From Polaribacter sp. (lineage in GTDB: Bacteria; Bacteroidota; Bacteroidia; Flavobacteriales; Flavobacteriaceae): 64,000 nucleotides of DNA. A program made the translations under genes and the position numbers. This document shows, one piece after another, positions 54,577 to 64,000 of this stretch. Location of the stretch: NCBI RefSeq assembly GCF_024639685.1, contig NZ_JAHEHX010000019.1, positions 434,001 through 498,000 of the forward strand, read 5' to 3'. Position 1 is the first letter of the stretch; each line of letters opens with the position of its first letter. The notes below the pieces were generated by a model. That model was not told the origin of the DNA. It worked only from the letters and a program-made list of their open reading frames with translations, and did no database searches.

Positions 54577-55527
54577 TTATTTATAAACCCCCATATCTGC
54601 ATATTTATCCATTCTTTCAGAAACTAAATCTGAATGAGATAAATCTTTAAGTTGATCAAAGGCTTTTAGTATTTGTTGCTCAACAGCTTTAAAAGCACCT
54701 TCTCTATCTGAATGTGCACCTCCAACAGGCTCTTTAATGATAGCGTCTATCAACTTTAAACGCTTCATATCTGTACCTGTCAATTTTAAAGCTTCTGCAG
54801 CCTGTTCTTTAAACTCCCAACTTCTCCATAAAATTGAAGAACAAGACTCAGGAGAAATAACAGTATACCAAGTATTCTCCATCATATATACCCTATCTCC
54901 TACTCCAATTCCTAACGCACCTCCAGAAGCTCCTTCACCAATAACTATTGTAATAATTGGTGTTTTTAAACGAGTCATTTCTAGAATATTTCTAGCAATA
55001 GCTTCTCCCTGTCCTCTTTCTTCTGCTTCTAAGCCAGGGTAAGCACCAGGTGTATCTAATAAAGTTACCACAGGAATATTAAATTTCTCTGCCATTTTCA
55101 TTAAGCGTAAAGCTTTACGATATCCTTCTGGGTTTGCCATCCCAAAATTTCTGTACTGACGCGTTTTTGTGTTAAAACCTTTTTGTTGGCCAATAAACAT
55201 AAAAGATTGATTACCAATTTTACCTAAACCACCAATCATGGCTTTATCGTCTTTTACATTTCTATCTCCATGAAGCTCCATAAAAGTATCTCCACAAATT
55301 GCTTTAATATAATCTAAGGTATATGGTCTATTTGGATGCCTTGACAGCTGAACTCTTTGCCAAGGGGTAAGATTTTTATAGATATCTTTTTTTGCTTCTG
55401 ATAATTTCTTTTCGATTTTCTTACATGTAGCTGTAACATCGACATCACTCTCTTCACCAATAATCTGACACTTCTGTAACTGATCTTCTAGCTCTTTAAT
55501 TGGCATTTCAAAATCTAAATATTCCAT
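54577..55527 (-). CDS. accA: Acetyl-CoA carboxylase carboxyltransferase subunit alpha
   Basis: 316 residues, typical size. The N-terminal helical segment ([15 protein letters not shown]) leads into the crotonase-fold carboxyltransferase domain, with [53 protein letters not shown] and [16 protein letters not shown], the oxyanion glycines. With AccD (not in this window) it moves CO2 from biotin to acetyl-CoA to make malonyl-CoA for fatty acid synthesis. Monocistronic, with a terminator behind it and a -7 element in front. Confidence 0.98.
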   Translation of the reverse strand: MEYLDFEMPIKELEDQLQKCQIIGEESDVDVTATCKKIEKKLSEAKKDIYKNLTPWQRVQLSRHPNRPYTLDYIKAICGDTFMELHGDRNVKDDKAMIGGLGKIGNQSFMFIGQQKGFNTKTRQYRNFGMANPEGYRKALRLMKMAEKFNIPVVTLLDTPGAYPGLEAEERGQGEAIARNILEMTRLKTPIITIVIGEGASGGALGIGVGDRVYMMENTWYTVISPESCSSILWRSWEFKEQAAEALKLTGTDMKRLKLIDAIIKEPVGGAHSDREGAFKAVEQQILKAFDQLKDLSHSDLVSERMDKYADMGVYK

Positions 55528-55560
55528 TTTTAGTTATTTTGATTTAGTTAATATTATAAA

Positions 55561-55568
55561 CAAACATA
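55561..55568 (-). promoter_or_regulatory. Bacteroidetes -7 element for accA
   Basis: Minus strand TATGTTTG, an exact match 33 bases before the accA ATG. Confidence 0.45.
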
Positions 55569-55600
55569 CTACAAAATTTACTTTTTTACACGAAAAGAAA

Positions 55601-56515
55601 TTACTTTTTTGAAGTGAGTTTTTGCTTAATTTTCTGCTTAAATGCCTCTTTATTTTTAAGAACACCATTAAATAAAACTACGCTAAGAACAATAAAAGTT
55701 CCGAAATAAAACTCAGGATGCATTTTTTCTTTATCACCAAAAATAAATAACGCTAAGATAATTGCATATATAGGCTCTAAGTTTATAGTGAGCATTACTG
55801 TATATGGAGAGATATATTTCATAATTTTTACAGAAGCAATAAATGCGTATGCAGTACAAACACTACTTAAAATAAACAAATAAAACCAATCTATTTTAGA
55901 CAGCATAAAAAAATCTGAGGTGATTTTACCAGACAAGATTAAAAACGCAAAAACAAAGAGTGTTCCAAATAATAATTGGTAAAATGAAATTCTATTTTCG
56001 TCATATTCTTTAATAAAAAGACCATTTAATACTGCGAATAGAGAGCTTAAAAAAGAAGAAATTAAAGCATAAATTATTCCTAATCTATAAGAACTTTCAA
56101 AATTAAAAATAATATAGAGTCCTAAAATTACAACTACACCAAAGAAGATTTCTATTAACTTTAAGCGCCTTCTAAAAAAAACAGGTTCTAAAATTGAGGT
56201 AAAAAAAGCTCCTGTACTCATTGTTACTAAAGCTACAGAGACATTAGAAACTTTTATAGCTTTAAAAAAAAAGATCCAATGCAAGGCAATAATAATACCA
56301 GTAATTAAAAATTTCACCAGCCCTTTTTTATTGATAAAGAACGGTTTTTTTTGAATCAAAAAAAAGAAAAATATAAATATAACCGCTAAAAGCATCCTAA
56401 AAAAAACTAAAGGAATGGCTTCTATACTTATCAGTGCGCCTAATATAGCAGTAAAACCCCAAATAAAAACAATCAGATGAAGTAAAAGATAGTTTTTAAA
56501 CTTATTTTTTTGCAT
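55601..56515 (-). CDS. EamA-family (DMT) transporter
   Basis: 304 residues from ATG 56513-56515; seven further in-frame codons upstream lie inside lptG and are not favoured. Ten membrane helices in two EamA repeats (VFIWGFTAILGALISIEAIP near the N-terminus, and ALISSFLSSLFAVLNGLFI in the second half). A basic tail (KQKIKQKLTSKK). EamA proteins export metabolites or amino acids; the substrate is unknown. The start overlaps the end of lptG by 14 bases, so the pair is co-translated. Confidence 0.9.
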   Translation of the reverse strand: MQKNKFKNYLLLHLIVFIWGFTAILGALISIEAIPLVFFRMLLAVIFIFFFFLIQKKPFFINKKGLVKFLITGIIIALHWIFFFKAIKVSNVSVALVTMSTGAFFTSILEPVFFRRRLKLIEIFFGVVVILGLYIIFNFESSYRLGIIYALISSFLSSLFAVLNGLFIKEYDENRISFYQLLFGTLFVFAFLILSGKITSDFFMLSKIDWFYLFILSSVCTAYAFIASVKIMKYISPYTVMLTINLEPIYAIILALFIFGDKEKMHPEFYFGTFIVLSVVLFNGVLKNKEAFKQKIKQKLTSKK

Positions 56516-57593
56516 TAATATATAGATAAAGTGCAATTAATCCGAAAAATATATTTGGCATCCAGACATAAAAAAGTGAATTAACACCGGCAACAGCTCC
56601 TAAGACCTCAGAAATTTTCAATAAGAAAACATAAATAAACATCATTCCAACTCCTATTGCCAGATTTAAACCTGTACCTCCTCTTCTTTTTCTAAAAGAT
56701 AAAGCAACAGCAATAATAGTTAAAACATAAGAAGCTATTGGTAAACTTGTTCTTTTATGAAACTCTACTAAATAAGCATTTAAATTTTTCACACCTCTTT
56801 TCTTAGAAATAGCTATAAAACGTAACAATTCATTAGAAGGCATCTCTTGAGATAAGGCAGATTTATAGATTAGATCTTTGGGAGTGAAATTAAAAACGGT
56901 ATCAATTTTATTACCTAAAAAAATACTGTCTTTATCTTCATAAATTTTTCGTAATCTCCAATTTTGAAGTAAAAATGAAGAATCTTTATCATTATATCTT
57001 ATGTTATCTGAAACAAGTTTAGACTTCATTTTTAAACCATCATACACTTCAGAAGTAAAATCATATCCGGCGTTACTTTTGGTGTTAAAATTTCTAATAA
57101 AAATATAAGTGCTATCTGTAAGCTGTAAACTAAAGTCTGATATATATTTAAATTGTTGGGTTTGGCGTTTGCTCTTAGTATAAGATAGTTCGAACTTCTT
57201 ACGAATTTTACTACTACTTGGCACTACAAAATGGTTCATTACTATAGACAACAGTGTAATTAAAGTTGCACCAATAAAATAAGGGTATAAAAATCGCGTA
57301 AAAGAAACTTTTGCATTATTTATAGCAATAACTTCTGTGTTATTAGAAAGTTTTGAAGTAAATAAAATAACTGCAATAAATAATGCCAGCGGCATAAATG
57401 TGTTGGCATAATAAATGATAAAATTGATATAATACTCGTCTATAATTTGAAACAAGCTTAAATCTGCATGTTCTAAAAAATTATCAATTTTTTCGGCAAT
57501 ATCTATAGCTATTGCAATTGGTATTAATATTAATAAGGTAAATAAAAAAGTTACCAAAAATCGTTTTAATATGTACCAATCTATTATTTTCAA
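56502..57593 (-). CDS. lptG: LptF/LptG-family permease of the LPS export ABC transporter
   Basis: 363 residues starting at TTG 57591-57593 (KIIDWYILKRFLVTF is the normal N-terminus; no ATG is available). Six membrane helices, with a large periplasmic beta-jellyroll between helices 3 and 4 that contacts LptC. SYVLTIIAVALSFRKRRGG and GVGMMFIYVFLLKISE fit the C-terminal half. It extracts lipopolysaccharide from the inner membrane with LptB and the partner LptF encoded elsewhere. One base separates its start from the tgt stop, giving the operon tgt-lptG-EamA. Confidence 0.9.
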   Translation of the reverse strand: MKIIDWYILKRFLVTFLFTLLILIPIAIAIDIAEKIDNFLEHADLSLFQIIDEYYINFIIYYANTFMPLALFIAVILFTSKLSNNTEVIAINNAKVSFTRFLYPYFIGATLITLLSIVMNHFVVPSSSKIRKKFELSYTKSKRQTQQFKYISDFSLQLTDSTYIFIRNFNTKSNAGYDFTSEVYDGLKMKSKLVSDNIRYNDKDSSFLLQNWRLRKIYEDKDSIFLGNKIDTVFNFTPKDLIYKSALSQEMPSNELLRFIAISKKRGVKNLNAYLVEFHKRTSLPIASYVLTIIAVALSFRKRRGGTGLNLAIGVGMMFIYVFLLKISEVLGAVAGVNSLFYVWMPNIFFGLIALYLYINAKK

Positions 57594-57594
57594 A

Positions 57595-58725
57595 CTAGAG
57601 ACGTTTATCCATTTGTTTTACCATCATATCTTTCCATTCCCTAAAATCTCCTGCTATGATGTGTTTTCTAGCTTCTCTAGTTAACCAAACATAAAAACCT
57701 AAATTATGAATAGATGCAATTTGCTTACCTAACATTTCTTTAGCTACGAACAAATGACGCAAATATGCTTTAGAATAAAAAGTGTCTACAGAAGTAATAC
57801 CCATTTCATCAATGGGAGAAAAATCGTCTTCCCATTTTTTATTTTTAATATTTATTGTTCCATGAGCTGTGAATAGCATTCCATTTCTGGCATTTCTAGT
57901 TGGCATTACACAATCAAACATGTCAATTCCCAAAGCAATATTCTCTAAAATATTTATTGGTGTACCAACACCCATTAAATACCTTGGCTTATCTTCAGGT
58001 AAAATCTCAGTAACTACTTCTGTCATTGCATACATTTCTTCTGCAGGTTCGCCCACAGAAAGACCACCAATTGCATTTGCCTCTGCCCCAGCATTTGCTA
58101 TATACTCTGCAGATTGTCTTCTTAAATCTTTATAAGTACTTCCTTGTACAATTGGAAAAAATGTTTGTTCATAGCCATATTTAAAAGGTAATGTTTTTAA
58201 ATGATTCATGCATCTATCTAACCACCTGTGCGTCATATGCATAGATCTTTTGGCATAATTATACTCGCAAGGGTATGGTGTACACTCATCAAAAGCCATA
58301 ATAATGTCAGCACCAATAGTTCGTTGAATTTCCATAACATTTTCTGGCGTAAAAAAATGCATTGCTCCATCTATATGACTTTTAAACTTTACACCTTCTT
58401 CGTTAATTTTTCTTCTACCAGATAGAGAATATACTTGGTAACCACCAGAATCTGTTAAGATATTTCTATCCCAATTCATAAACTTATGCAAACCACCAGC
58501 TTTTTCTAAAACGTCTAATTTTGGTCTTAAATATAAATGATAGGTATTCCCTAGAATAATATCTGGATTAATATCATTTTTTAATTCTGTTTGATGAACA
58601 CCTTTTACGGTACCAACTGTCCCTACAGGCATAAAAATTGGAGTCTCAATAACTCCATGATCTGTAGTAATAGATCCAGCTCTAGCTTTACTTTTAGGAT
58701 CTGTATTTTTTAAATTGAATTTCAT
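57595..58725 (-). CDS. tgt: tRNA-guanine(34) transglycosylase
   Basis: 376 residues from ATG 58723-58725 (KFNLKNTDPKSKARAG); three extra codons upstream are not favoured. The catalytic barrel is intact: the first Asp in DSGGYQVYSL near 94, substrate loops GGLSVGEPAEEMY and the second Asp nucleophile region in FDCVMPTRNARNG near 268. The C-terminal zinc site differs: where E. coli has C-x-C-x2-C, this protein has G, T and D in DEMGITSVDTFYSKAYL, while the fourth ligand His in SIHNLGFY is kept. It exchanges G34 for preQ1 in tRNA-Asp, -Asn, -His and -Tyr. First gene of tgt-lptG-EamA. Confidence 0.93.
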   Translation of the reverse strand: MKFNLKNTDPKSKARAGSITTDHGVIETPIFMPVGTVGTVKGVHQTELKNDINPDIILGNTYHLYLRPKLDVLEKAGGLHKFMNWDRNILTDSGGYQVYSLSGRRKINEEGVKFKSHIDGAMHFFTPENVMEIQRTIGADIIMAFDECTPYPCEYNYAKRSMHMTHRWLDRCMNHLKTLPFKYGYEQTFFPIVQGSTYKDLRRQSAEYIANAGAEANAIGGLSVGEPAEEMYAMTEVVTEILPEDKPRYLMGVGTPINILENIALGIDMFDCVMPTRNARNGMLFTAHGTINIKNKKWEDDFSPIDEMGITSVDTFYSKAYLRHLFVAKEMLGKQIASIHNLGFYVWLTREARKHIIAGDFREWKDMMVKQMDKRL

Positions 58726-58731
58726 TGTGGG

Positions 58732-58739
58732 CAAAGATA
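58732..58739 (-). promoter_or_regulatory. Bacteroidetes -7 element directly before tgt
   Basis: Minus strand TATCTTTG, an exact match ending six bases before the ATG. Transcription starting about 5-7 bases past this element would give a leaderless tgt mRNA. Confidence 0.5.
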
Positions 58740-58799
58740 GTACTATTTAAGAATTGAAAAATTAAATAAACCCTAATTTTAAAAAGGACTAAGGTTTAC

Positions 58800-59690
58800 T
58801 TATTTCCTTTTTCTTTTAGATGAAAAGGAAGAATTATTGCGTTTATTTTTTGGTGATGATTTTCTAAAAGAAGCACTCTTTTTATTAAAATCGTTTTTTG
58901 CAGGTGCTAACTTCTTTTTAGGCTTCTTTACTTTGGGTTTTTCTTTTATTTTAGAGGCTTCTTCTGTTTTGGAAGAAGATGAAATCATACTATTAATTTC
59001 ATTCATTTCTTCTTCTGTTAATTCTCGCCAATCACCTGTTTGTAGATAACCTAATTCTACATTCATAATTCTTGTACGCTTTAATTTAGTTACCTCATAA
59101 TCTAAATATTCGCACATTCTACGAATTTGTCTATTTAGACCTTGGGTAAGTATGATTTTAAAAATTTTATCGTTTACTTTTTCTACCAAACACTTCTGAG
59201 TTACAGTTCCTAAAATAGGAATTCCATTACTCATTTTTTCTATAAAATCTTCTGTGATTGATTTATTAACAGTTACAAAATATTCTTTTTCGTGATTATT
59301 ACCTGCTCTTAGAATTTTATTTACAATATCTCCATCATTGGTTAAAAAAATCAAACCTTCAGAAGGTTTATCTAAACGTCCTATAGGAAATAAACGTTCA
59401 GGGTAATTGATGTGCTTTACAATATTATTGGGCTCTCTACCATCTGTTGTAGACACTATACCTATGGGTTTATTTAAGGCAATATAAATGGTTACATCTT
59501 TAGGCTTAACAATTCTACCATCTAACTTTACTACATCATTTTTAGTAACTCTACTACCCAATTGAGTTGGCTTTCCATTTAAGGTAACTCTACCTTCATT
59601 TATAAATTTCTCAGCCTCCCTTCTAGAACAAATTCCAGATGAACTGATGTATTTATTAAGATTGGTAGATTTTTGATTGTTAGTATCCAA
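58800..59690 (-). CDS. RsuA/RluB/RluF-type pseudouridine synthase
   Basis: 296 residues starting at TTG 59688-59690 ([14 protein letters not shown]; no ATG is available). An N-terminal S4 domain ([20 protein letters not shown]) is followed by the catalytic domain with the Asp in [20 protein letters not shown] near 99 and the [18 protein letters not shown] motif near 181. The last 50 residues are a Lys/Ser-rich disordered tail ([14 protein letters not shown]). It isomerises uridine in rRNA (23S positions for RluB/RluF); the exact target cannot be told. A separate -7 element precedes it. Confidence 0.9.
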   Translation of the reverse strand: MDTNNQKSTNLNKYISSSGICSRREAEKFINEGRVTLNGKPTQLGSRVTKNDVVKLDGRIVKPKDVTIYIALNKPIGIVSTTDGREPNNIVKHINYPERLFPIGRLDKPSEGLIFLTNDGDIVNKILRAGNNHEKEYFVTVNKSITEDFIEKMSNGIPILGTVTQKCLVEKVNDKIFKIILTQGLNRQIRRMCEYLDYEVTKLKRTRIMNVELGYLQTGDWRELTEEEMNEINSMISSSSKTEEASKIKEKPKVKKPKKKLAPAKNDFNKKSASFRKSSPKNKRNNSSFSSKRKRK

Positions 59691-59705
59691 AGATTAAATT
59701 TTGTG

Positions 59706-59713
59706 CAAAAATA
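59706..59713 (-). promoter_or_regulatory. Bacteroidetes -7 element for the pseudouridine synthase
   Basis: Minus strand TATTTTTG, an exact match 15 bases before the TTG start. Confidence 0.5.
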
Positions 59714-59722
59714 GGTAAACGG

Positions 59723-60325
59723 TTATAATTCTATTGTTCTAAAAGTTAAATTAATTCTAGGTGAATTTACTTTTTTTGTAGGTGGTAGTCTGTGTAACCA
59801 GTTGGTTTGGGTTGTTCCTTTCATTACTAGTAAGCTACCTCTTTCTAAATGAACATCAATTCTTTGCTTATTTTCTTTGTGTTTAAATGAAAATTTACGT
59901 TCAGCCCCTAAAGATAGAGAAGCAATTGCACCCTCTTTTTTCATCATTTTTTCTCCATCTGAATGATAGCCCATACCCTCTTCTCCTGACGAATATAAAT
60001 TTAAAAGACACGAATTATAGGCTTCATTACTTTCTTTTTCTACTAATGCTTTAAGTTCTAATAATTCAGGTATCCAAAGATTGGCTTTTTTTGTTACTTT
60101 AGAATAGGTGTATGAATATTCAGATTCTCCATACCAAGCTACTTTTCTTTTGGTTATAATTCGTTTACCAAAGATAATTGCTTCATCATTTTTCCAATTG
60201 ATTTTTTGCATCAACTCATTATAATAGAAATTGCATTGCTCATTATTTAAAACAACTCCATGATAATTGGTTACCCCATCAAAAGGTAAAATATTCTTTA
60301 TTTTTTCTGAAGAAAACAAATCCAT
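59723..60325 (-). CDS. AlkB-like alpha-ketoglutarate-dependent dioxygenase
   Basis: 200 residues. The 2OG-Fe(II) motifs are present: H-x-D in GYHSDGEKMM near 119, the distal His in NWLHRLPPTKK near 180, and an R-x-N-L-T-F-R strand (RINLTFRTI) near the C-terminus that contacts 2-oxoglutarate. WYGESEYSYTYS near 70 is the substrate-binding loop. Relatives repair alkylated bases by oxidative demethylation. Which lesion is repaired is unknown. It shares the minus strand with the pseudouridine synthase and is divergent from uvrB, another repair gene. Confidence 0.9.
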   Translation of the reverse strand: MDLFSSEKIKNILPFDGVTNYHGVVLNNEQCNFYYNELMQKINWKNDEAIIFGKRIITKRKVAWYGESEYSYTYSKVTKKANLWIPELLELKALVEKESNEAYNSCLLNLYSSGEEGMGYHSDGEKMMKKEGAIASLSLGAERKFSFKHKENKQRIDVHLERGSLLVMKGTTQTNWLHRLPPTKKVNSPRINLTFRTIEL

Positions 60326-60422
60326 TCTCTAAAATAAAACAATTACAAAGGCTAGCAAAATTTAATACGAAATTTAAAATTTTCTATTTTTTATACTCTT
60401 TAAGTATCCGTATTTTTACAGT

Positions 60423-62414
60423 ATGCAATTTAAAATAAAATCAGAATTTTCTCCTACAGGAGATCAGCCAGAAGCTATTAAACAACTATCTGAAGGTGTA
60501 AAACAAAATGAGAAGTTTCAAACACTTTTAGGAGTTACTGGTTCTGGTAAAACCTTTACAATAGCCAATGTTGTTAAAGAAGTAAAAAAACCAACTTTGG
60601 TTTTAGCACACAACAAAACACTGGCTGCCCAATTGTATTCTGAGTTCAAACAGTTTTTTCCTGAAAATGCTGTAGAATATTTTGTTTCTTACTATGATTA
60701 TTATCAACCAGAAGCTTACATTCCAGTTTCAGGTACCTATATTGAAAAAGATTTATCTATCAATGAAGATATAGAGCGTTTGCGTTTAAGCACCACTTCT
60801 TCGCTACTTTCAGGTAGAAGAGATGTTTTAGTTGTAGCTTCTGTTTCTTGTTTATATGGTATTGGAAACCCAACTGAATTTAAGAAAAATGTAATACCAA
60901 TAAGAGTTGGTCAGCAAATATCAAGAACAACATTTTTACATCAATTAGTAACTAGCTTATATTCTAGAACAGAGATTGAAATAAAAAGCGGAAAGTTTAA
61001 AGTGAAAGGAGATGTGGTTACCATTTATCCTTCTTATGGAGATAATGGTTATCGAGTTCATTTTTTTGGTGATGAAATTGAAGAAATTGAAGCTTTTGAT
61101 TTAGAAAATAATACTGTTATTGAAAAATTTGAGCATTTAACTATATATCCTGCAAACCTATTTGTTACTTCGCCTGATGTTTTACAAAATGCCATTCATC
61201 AGATACAAGAAGACATGGTAAAACAAGTCGATTATTTTAAGGAAATTGGAAAACCTTTAGAAGCAAAGAGACTTGAAGAAAGAACAGAATTTGATTTAGA
61301 AATGATCCGTGAATTGGGTTATTGTTCTGGTATTGAAAACTATTCTCGTTATTTAGATGGTCGTGAACCAGGCACAAGACCTTTCTGTTTGTTAGACTAT
61401 TTTCCTGATGATTATTTAATGGTAATCGATGAAAGCCATGTTACAGTTCCTCAAACACATGCTATGTATGGAGGAGATAGAAGTAGAAAAGAAAACTTAG
61501 TTGAATATGGATTTCGATTACCTGCAGCCATGGATAACAGGCCTTTAAAGTTTGATGAATTTGAGGCTATTCAAAATCAAACCATTTTTGTTTCTGCAAC
61601 TCCTGCAGATTATGAATTACAGAAATCTGAAGGAATTTATGTAGAACAAATTATAAGACCTACAGGTTTATTAGATCCACCAATTGAGGTAAGACCAAGT
61701 TTAAATCAGATTGATGATTTGATTGAGGAAATTCAATTGCGAGTAGAAAAAGATGAGCGTACTTTGGTAACAACCCTAACCAAAAGAATGGCTGAGGAAT
61801 TAACAAAATATTTAACCCGAGTAGATATAAGATGTAGATATATTCATTCTGATGTAGATACCCTAGAACGTGTAGAAATTATGCAAGATTTACGTAAAGG
61901 TTTGTTTGATGTTTTAATAGGTGTAAATCTTTTAAGAGAAGGTTTAGATTTACCTGAAGTTTCTTTGGTTGCTATTTTAGATGCAGACAAAGAAGGTTTT
62001 TTACGTAATAATAAATCGCTTACACAAACTGTGGGTAGAGCCGCAAGAAATGTAAATGGTTTAGCAATTATGTATGCTGATAAAGTTACAGATAGTATGC
62101 AAAAAACAATTGATGAAACAGAAAGAAGAAGAGAAATACAAATTGCATACAATACAAAACACAATAAAGTACCTAAACAGATTAATAAAAAAATAGAAGA
62201 TACCTTAACTAAATCCGCAGTTTCCAGTTATCATTATGATAATGCAGTTAGTAAGGCTGCAGAGCAGGAATTGCAATACTTACCTAAAGAAGAAATTCAA
62301 GATAGAATTCGTAAAAAACGTAAGCAAATGGAAGCTGCTGCAAAAAGTTTAGACTTTATAATAGCTGCAAAGTTACGTGATGAAATTGCTGTTTTAAAAG
62401 AACAAGTTTCATAG
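60423..62414 (+). CDS. uvrB: UvrABC excision nuclease subunit B
   Basis: 663 residues. Walker [15 protein letters not shown] near 39, the beta-hairpin [12 protein letters not shown] near 92 that probes for lesions, Walker [12 protein letters not shown], helicase motif region [41 protein letters not shown] and QTVGRAARN. The C-terminal UVR domain ([19 protein letters not shown]) that binds UvrC is present. UvrB loads onto damage with UvrA and guides UvrC incision in nucleotide excision repair. A near-match promoter (TATTTTTA) ends five bases before the ATG. Terminator behind it. Confidence 0.98.
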   Translation: MQFKIKSEFSPTGDQPEAIKQLSEGVKQNEKFQTLLGVTGSGKTFTIANVVKEVKKPTLVLAHNKTLAAQLYSEFKQFFPENAVEYFVSYYDYYQPEAYIPVSGTYIEKDLSINEDIERLRLSTTSSLLSGRRDVLVVASVSCLYGIGNPTEFKKNVIPIRVGQQISRTTFLHQLVTSLYSRTEIEIKSGKFKVKGDVVTIYPSYGDNGYRVHFFGDEIEEIEAFDLENNTVIEKFEHLTIYPANLFVTSPDVLQNAIHQIQEDMVKQVDYFKEIGKPLEAKRLEERTEFDLEMIRELGYCSGIENYSRYLDGREPGTRPFCLLDYFPDDYLMVIDESHVTVPQTHAMYGGDRSRKENLVEYGFRLPAAMDNRPLKFDEFEAIQNQTIFVSATPADYELQKSEGIYVEQIIRPTGLLDPPIEVRPSLNQIDDLIEEIQLRVEKDERTLVTTLTKRMAEELTKYLTRVDIRCRYIHSDVDTLERVEIMQDLRKGLFDVLIGVNLLREGLDLPEVSLVAILDADKEGFLRNNKSLTQTVGRAARNVNGLAIMYADKVTDSMQKTIDETERRREIQIAYNTKHNKVPKQINKKIEDTLTKSAVSSYHYDNAVSKAAEQELQYLPKEEIQDRIRKKRKQMEAAAKSLDFIIAAKLRDEIAVLKEQVS

Positions 62415-62429
62415 AAAAAAGCTTAATAA

Positions 62430-62457
62430 AAAAAACCTCGCAAATGCGAGGTTTTTT
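62430..62457 (+). terminator. Bidirectional terminator between uvrB and sucC
   Basis: Stem AAAACCTCGC/GCGAGGTTTT around AAAT, with A and T tails, between convergent genes. Confidence 0.85.
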
Positions 62458-62477
62458 ATTTTTTATAAATTTATAAA

Positions 62478-63674
62478 TTAAGCTTCTAAAACTTCAGCAA
62501 CCTTATCTGCTGCTTCTTGAAATTCTGTTGCAGAAATAATTTCCATTCCAGAATTATCGATCAATTCTTTTGCTTCTTTTGCGTTTGTACCTTGTAGTCT
62601 ACAAATAATTGGTACAGTAATTTTGTCTCCCATACTTTGGTAAGCATCTACAACACCTTGTGCAACTCTGTCACAACGTACAATACCTCCAAAAATATTT
62701 ACTAAAATAGCTTTTACATTTTCATCTTTTAAAATAATTCCAAAAGCAGTTTCAACTCTTTGTGCGTCTGCTGTACCTCCAACATCTAAAAAGTTAGCAG
62801 GCTCTCCTCCAGATTCTTTAATTAAATCCATAGTTCCCATTGCTAAACCAGCACCATTTACCATACAACCAACATTACCATCTAAATCTACATAGTTTAA
62901 ACCTGCAGCTTTAGCTTCAACTTCAATTGGGTTTTCTTCTCTTAAATCGCGCATTGCAGCATAATCTTTATGTCTGTATAATGCATTTTCATCTAAAGAA
63001 ACTTTAGCATCAACTGCCATAATTTTATCGTCAGAGGTCTTTAATACTGGGTTAATCTCAAACATTGAAGAATCAGATTTAATATAAGCAGTATATAAAG
63101 CAGAAACGAACTTTGTCATTTCTTTAAATGCAGTTCCAGATAAACCTAAGTTAAAAGCAACTTTTCTCGCTTGAAAAGGCATTAAACCTAATAATGGATC
63201 TATTTCTTCTGTAAAAATTAAGTGCGGAGTTTCTTCTGCTACAGTTTCAATATCCATTCCACCTTCTGTAGAATACATAATCATATTTTTACCTGTAGCT
63301 CTATTTAACAACACAGACATGTAATATTCTTCTGGTTCAGAATCTCCAGGATAATAAACATCCTCAGCGATTAAAACTTGATTTACCAATTTACCTTCTG
63401 CAGAAGTTTGAGGCGTAATCAACAACATCCCTAAAATATCATCAGCAATACTTTCTACTTGCTCTAAGTTTTTAGCCAGTTTTACTCCTCCACCTTTTCC
63501 ACGTCCACCTGCATGAACCTGAGCTTTTATAACATGCCAACCTGTGCCTGTATCTTCAGTTAATTTCTTAGCAGCTGCAACAGCTTCAGTTGGTGTATTT
63601 GCTACAATTCCTCTTTGAATTCTAACACCAAAACTATTTAAAATTTCTTTTCCTTGATATTCGTGTAAGTTCAT
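62478..63674 (-). CDS. sucC: Succinyl-CoA synthetase subunit beta (ADP-forming)
   Basis: 398 residues, typical length. The N-terminal ATP-grasp domain begins MNLHEYQGKEILNSFGV, with KAQVHAGGRGKGGGVKLAKN (nucleotide loop). The C-terminal CoA-ligase half has VDLDGNVGCMVNGAGLAMGTMD, EPANFLDVGGTA and VNIFGGIVRCDRVAQG. It produces ATP from succinyl-CoA in the TCA cycle. The partner sucD is not next to it within the window. A minus-strand -7 element precedes the start. Confidence 0.97.
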   Translation of the reverse strand: MNLHEYQGKEILNSFGVRIQRGIVANTPTEAVAAAKKLTEDTGTGWHVIKAQVHAGGRGKGGGVKLAKNLEQVESIADDILGMLLITPQTSAEGKLVNQVLIAEDVYYPGDSEPEEYYMSVLLNRATGKNMIMYSTEGGMDIETVAEETPHLIFTEEIDPLLGLMPFQARKVAFNLGLSGTAFKEMTKFVSALYTAYIKSDSSMFEINPVLKTSDDKIMAVDAKVSLDENALYRHKDYAAMRDLREENPIEVEAKAAGLNYVDLDGNVGCMVNGAGLAMGTMDLIKESGGEPANFLDVGGTADAQRVETAFGIILKDENVKAILVNIFGGIVRCDRVAQGVVDAYQSMGDKITVPIICRLQGTNAKEAKELIDNSGMEIISATEFQEAADKVAEVLEA

Positions 63675-63697
63675 TTGTATCCTTTTAAAAACAATTA

Positions 63698-63705
63698 CAA
63701 AAATA
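63698..63705 (-). promoter_or_regulatory. Bacteroidetes -7 element for sucC
   Basis: Minus strand TATTTTTG, an exact match 23 bases before the sucC ATG. Confidence 0.5.
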
Positions 63706-63877
63706 CAAATTCAATAGAGAATGGAACTAAAGTTTTTTTAAAAAAATAAAATTCATTTTTATTGATATTTCTTATTTGTTTACTAATGTTTAATTTTTAA
63801 AAAATTGATATAAATAAAACAAGTAACATTAAATTGTGTCTTTGTTTTTTTATACTTTCGTGAGTATATTTAAAAAA

Positions 63878-64000
63878 ATGATCGAAATAAAAAATATTCA
63901 TAAGTATTATGGAGATCTAGCCGTTCTTAAAGGAGTAGACTTAACAATAAAAAAAGGTGAAATTGTTGCTATTGTTGGACCATCAGGTGCAGGTAAATCA
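63878..64000 (+). CDS. ABC transporter ATPase, LolD-like (partial, 5' end only)
   Basis: 41 codons from ATG 63878 to the window edge. [20 protein letters not shown] and the Walker [10 protein letters not shown] are those of the MacB/LolD/FtsE group of ABC ATPases. In flavobacteria a protein with this N-terminus is usually the LolD ATPase of lipoprotein export, but without the rest the subfamily is not proven. Confidence 0.8.
   Translation, partial: MIEIKNIHKYYGDLAVLKGVDLTIKKGEIVAIVGPSGAGKS

Overview
The window is about 30% G+C and has the marks of a marine Flavobacteriaceae chromosome (Bacteroidetes, Polaribacter/Tenacibaculum-like). These are TonB-dependent receptors with carboxypeptidase-like N-terminal domains, a Por/type IX C-terminal sorting domain, TamB next to TsaD, GIN-domain and PspC proteins, weak Shine-Dalgarno sites, and many exact copies of the Bacteroidetes -7 promoter element TAnnTTTG. 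Most of the window is ordinary core genome. No phage, insertion sequence, CRISPR array or rRNA operon was seen.

Layout. 1-3.3 kb: end of a nitronate monooxygenase-like gene, a secreted MORN/TonB-C gene broken by a stop codon, mnmA, and a second MORN-repeat protein. 3.4-9.9 kb: one co-directional run of a HEAT-like protein, purB, a small lipoprotein, a TerC membrane protein, a His/Cys-rich small membrane protein, a ZnuD-like TonB receptor and a His/Asp-rich lipoprotein, closed by a strong terminator; the last four look like a metal-handling module. 10-13.9 kb: a CDP-alcohol phosphatidyltransferase, an MFS permease, a deletion scar carrying two gene remnants, msrB and a small membrane protein. 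13.9-21.6 kb: ffh, folD, an FKBP-like lipoprotein, S4 protein, phosphoribosyltransferase, aroK, tRNA-Lys, tRNA-Leu, a surface regulatory-domain protein and guaB. 21.7-32.4 kb: a FecA-like receptor, a large palindrome, ridA, gap, pfkA, tamB and tsaD. 32.4-44.6 kb: an LTA-synthase-like sulfatase, a VanX-like dipeptidase, pdhA-pdhC, a serine hydrolase, recG, an RsmB-type methyltransferase and a broken secreted endonuclease I. 44.6-54.2 kb: purL, a truncated pentapeptide-like ORF, a DUF4442 protein, the DUF4870/PadR/PspC/GIN envelope cluster and a TlpA-like lipoprotein. 54.2-64 kb: two tiny minus-strand membrane ORFs, accA, an EamA permease, lptG, tgt, a pseudouridine synthase, an AlkB-like dioxygenase, uvrB, sucC and the first 41 codons of a LolD-like ATPase.

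The genes serve nucleotide synthesis (purB, guaB, purL), one-carbon metabolism (folD), central carbon metabolism (pfkA, gap, pdhA, pdhC, sucC, accA), tRNA modification (mnmA, tsaD, tgt), envelope assembly (tamB, lptG, lolD-like) and DNA repair (recG, uvrB, AlkB-like).

The unusual part is decay and small elements. Three genes are broken or partly deleted by substitution or frameshift, a fourth is probably 5'-truncated, and two terminators on the minus strand have lost their genes. Several very short hydrophobic ORFs and large hairpins sit in gaps that standard annotation would leave empty. The best candidate for something undescribed is the minus-strand pair of mini-membrane-protein ORFs at 54166-54384, which has its own exact promoter. 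Next come the microprotein plus long hairpin after the GIN gene, and the 62-nt palindrome after the FecA-like receptor.
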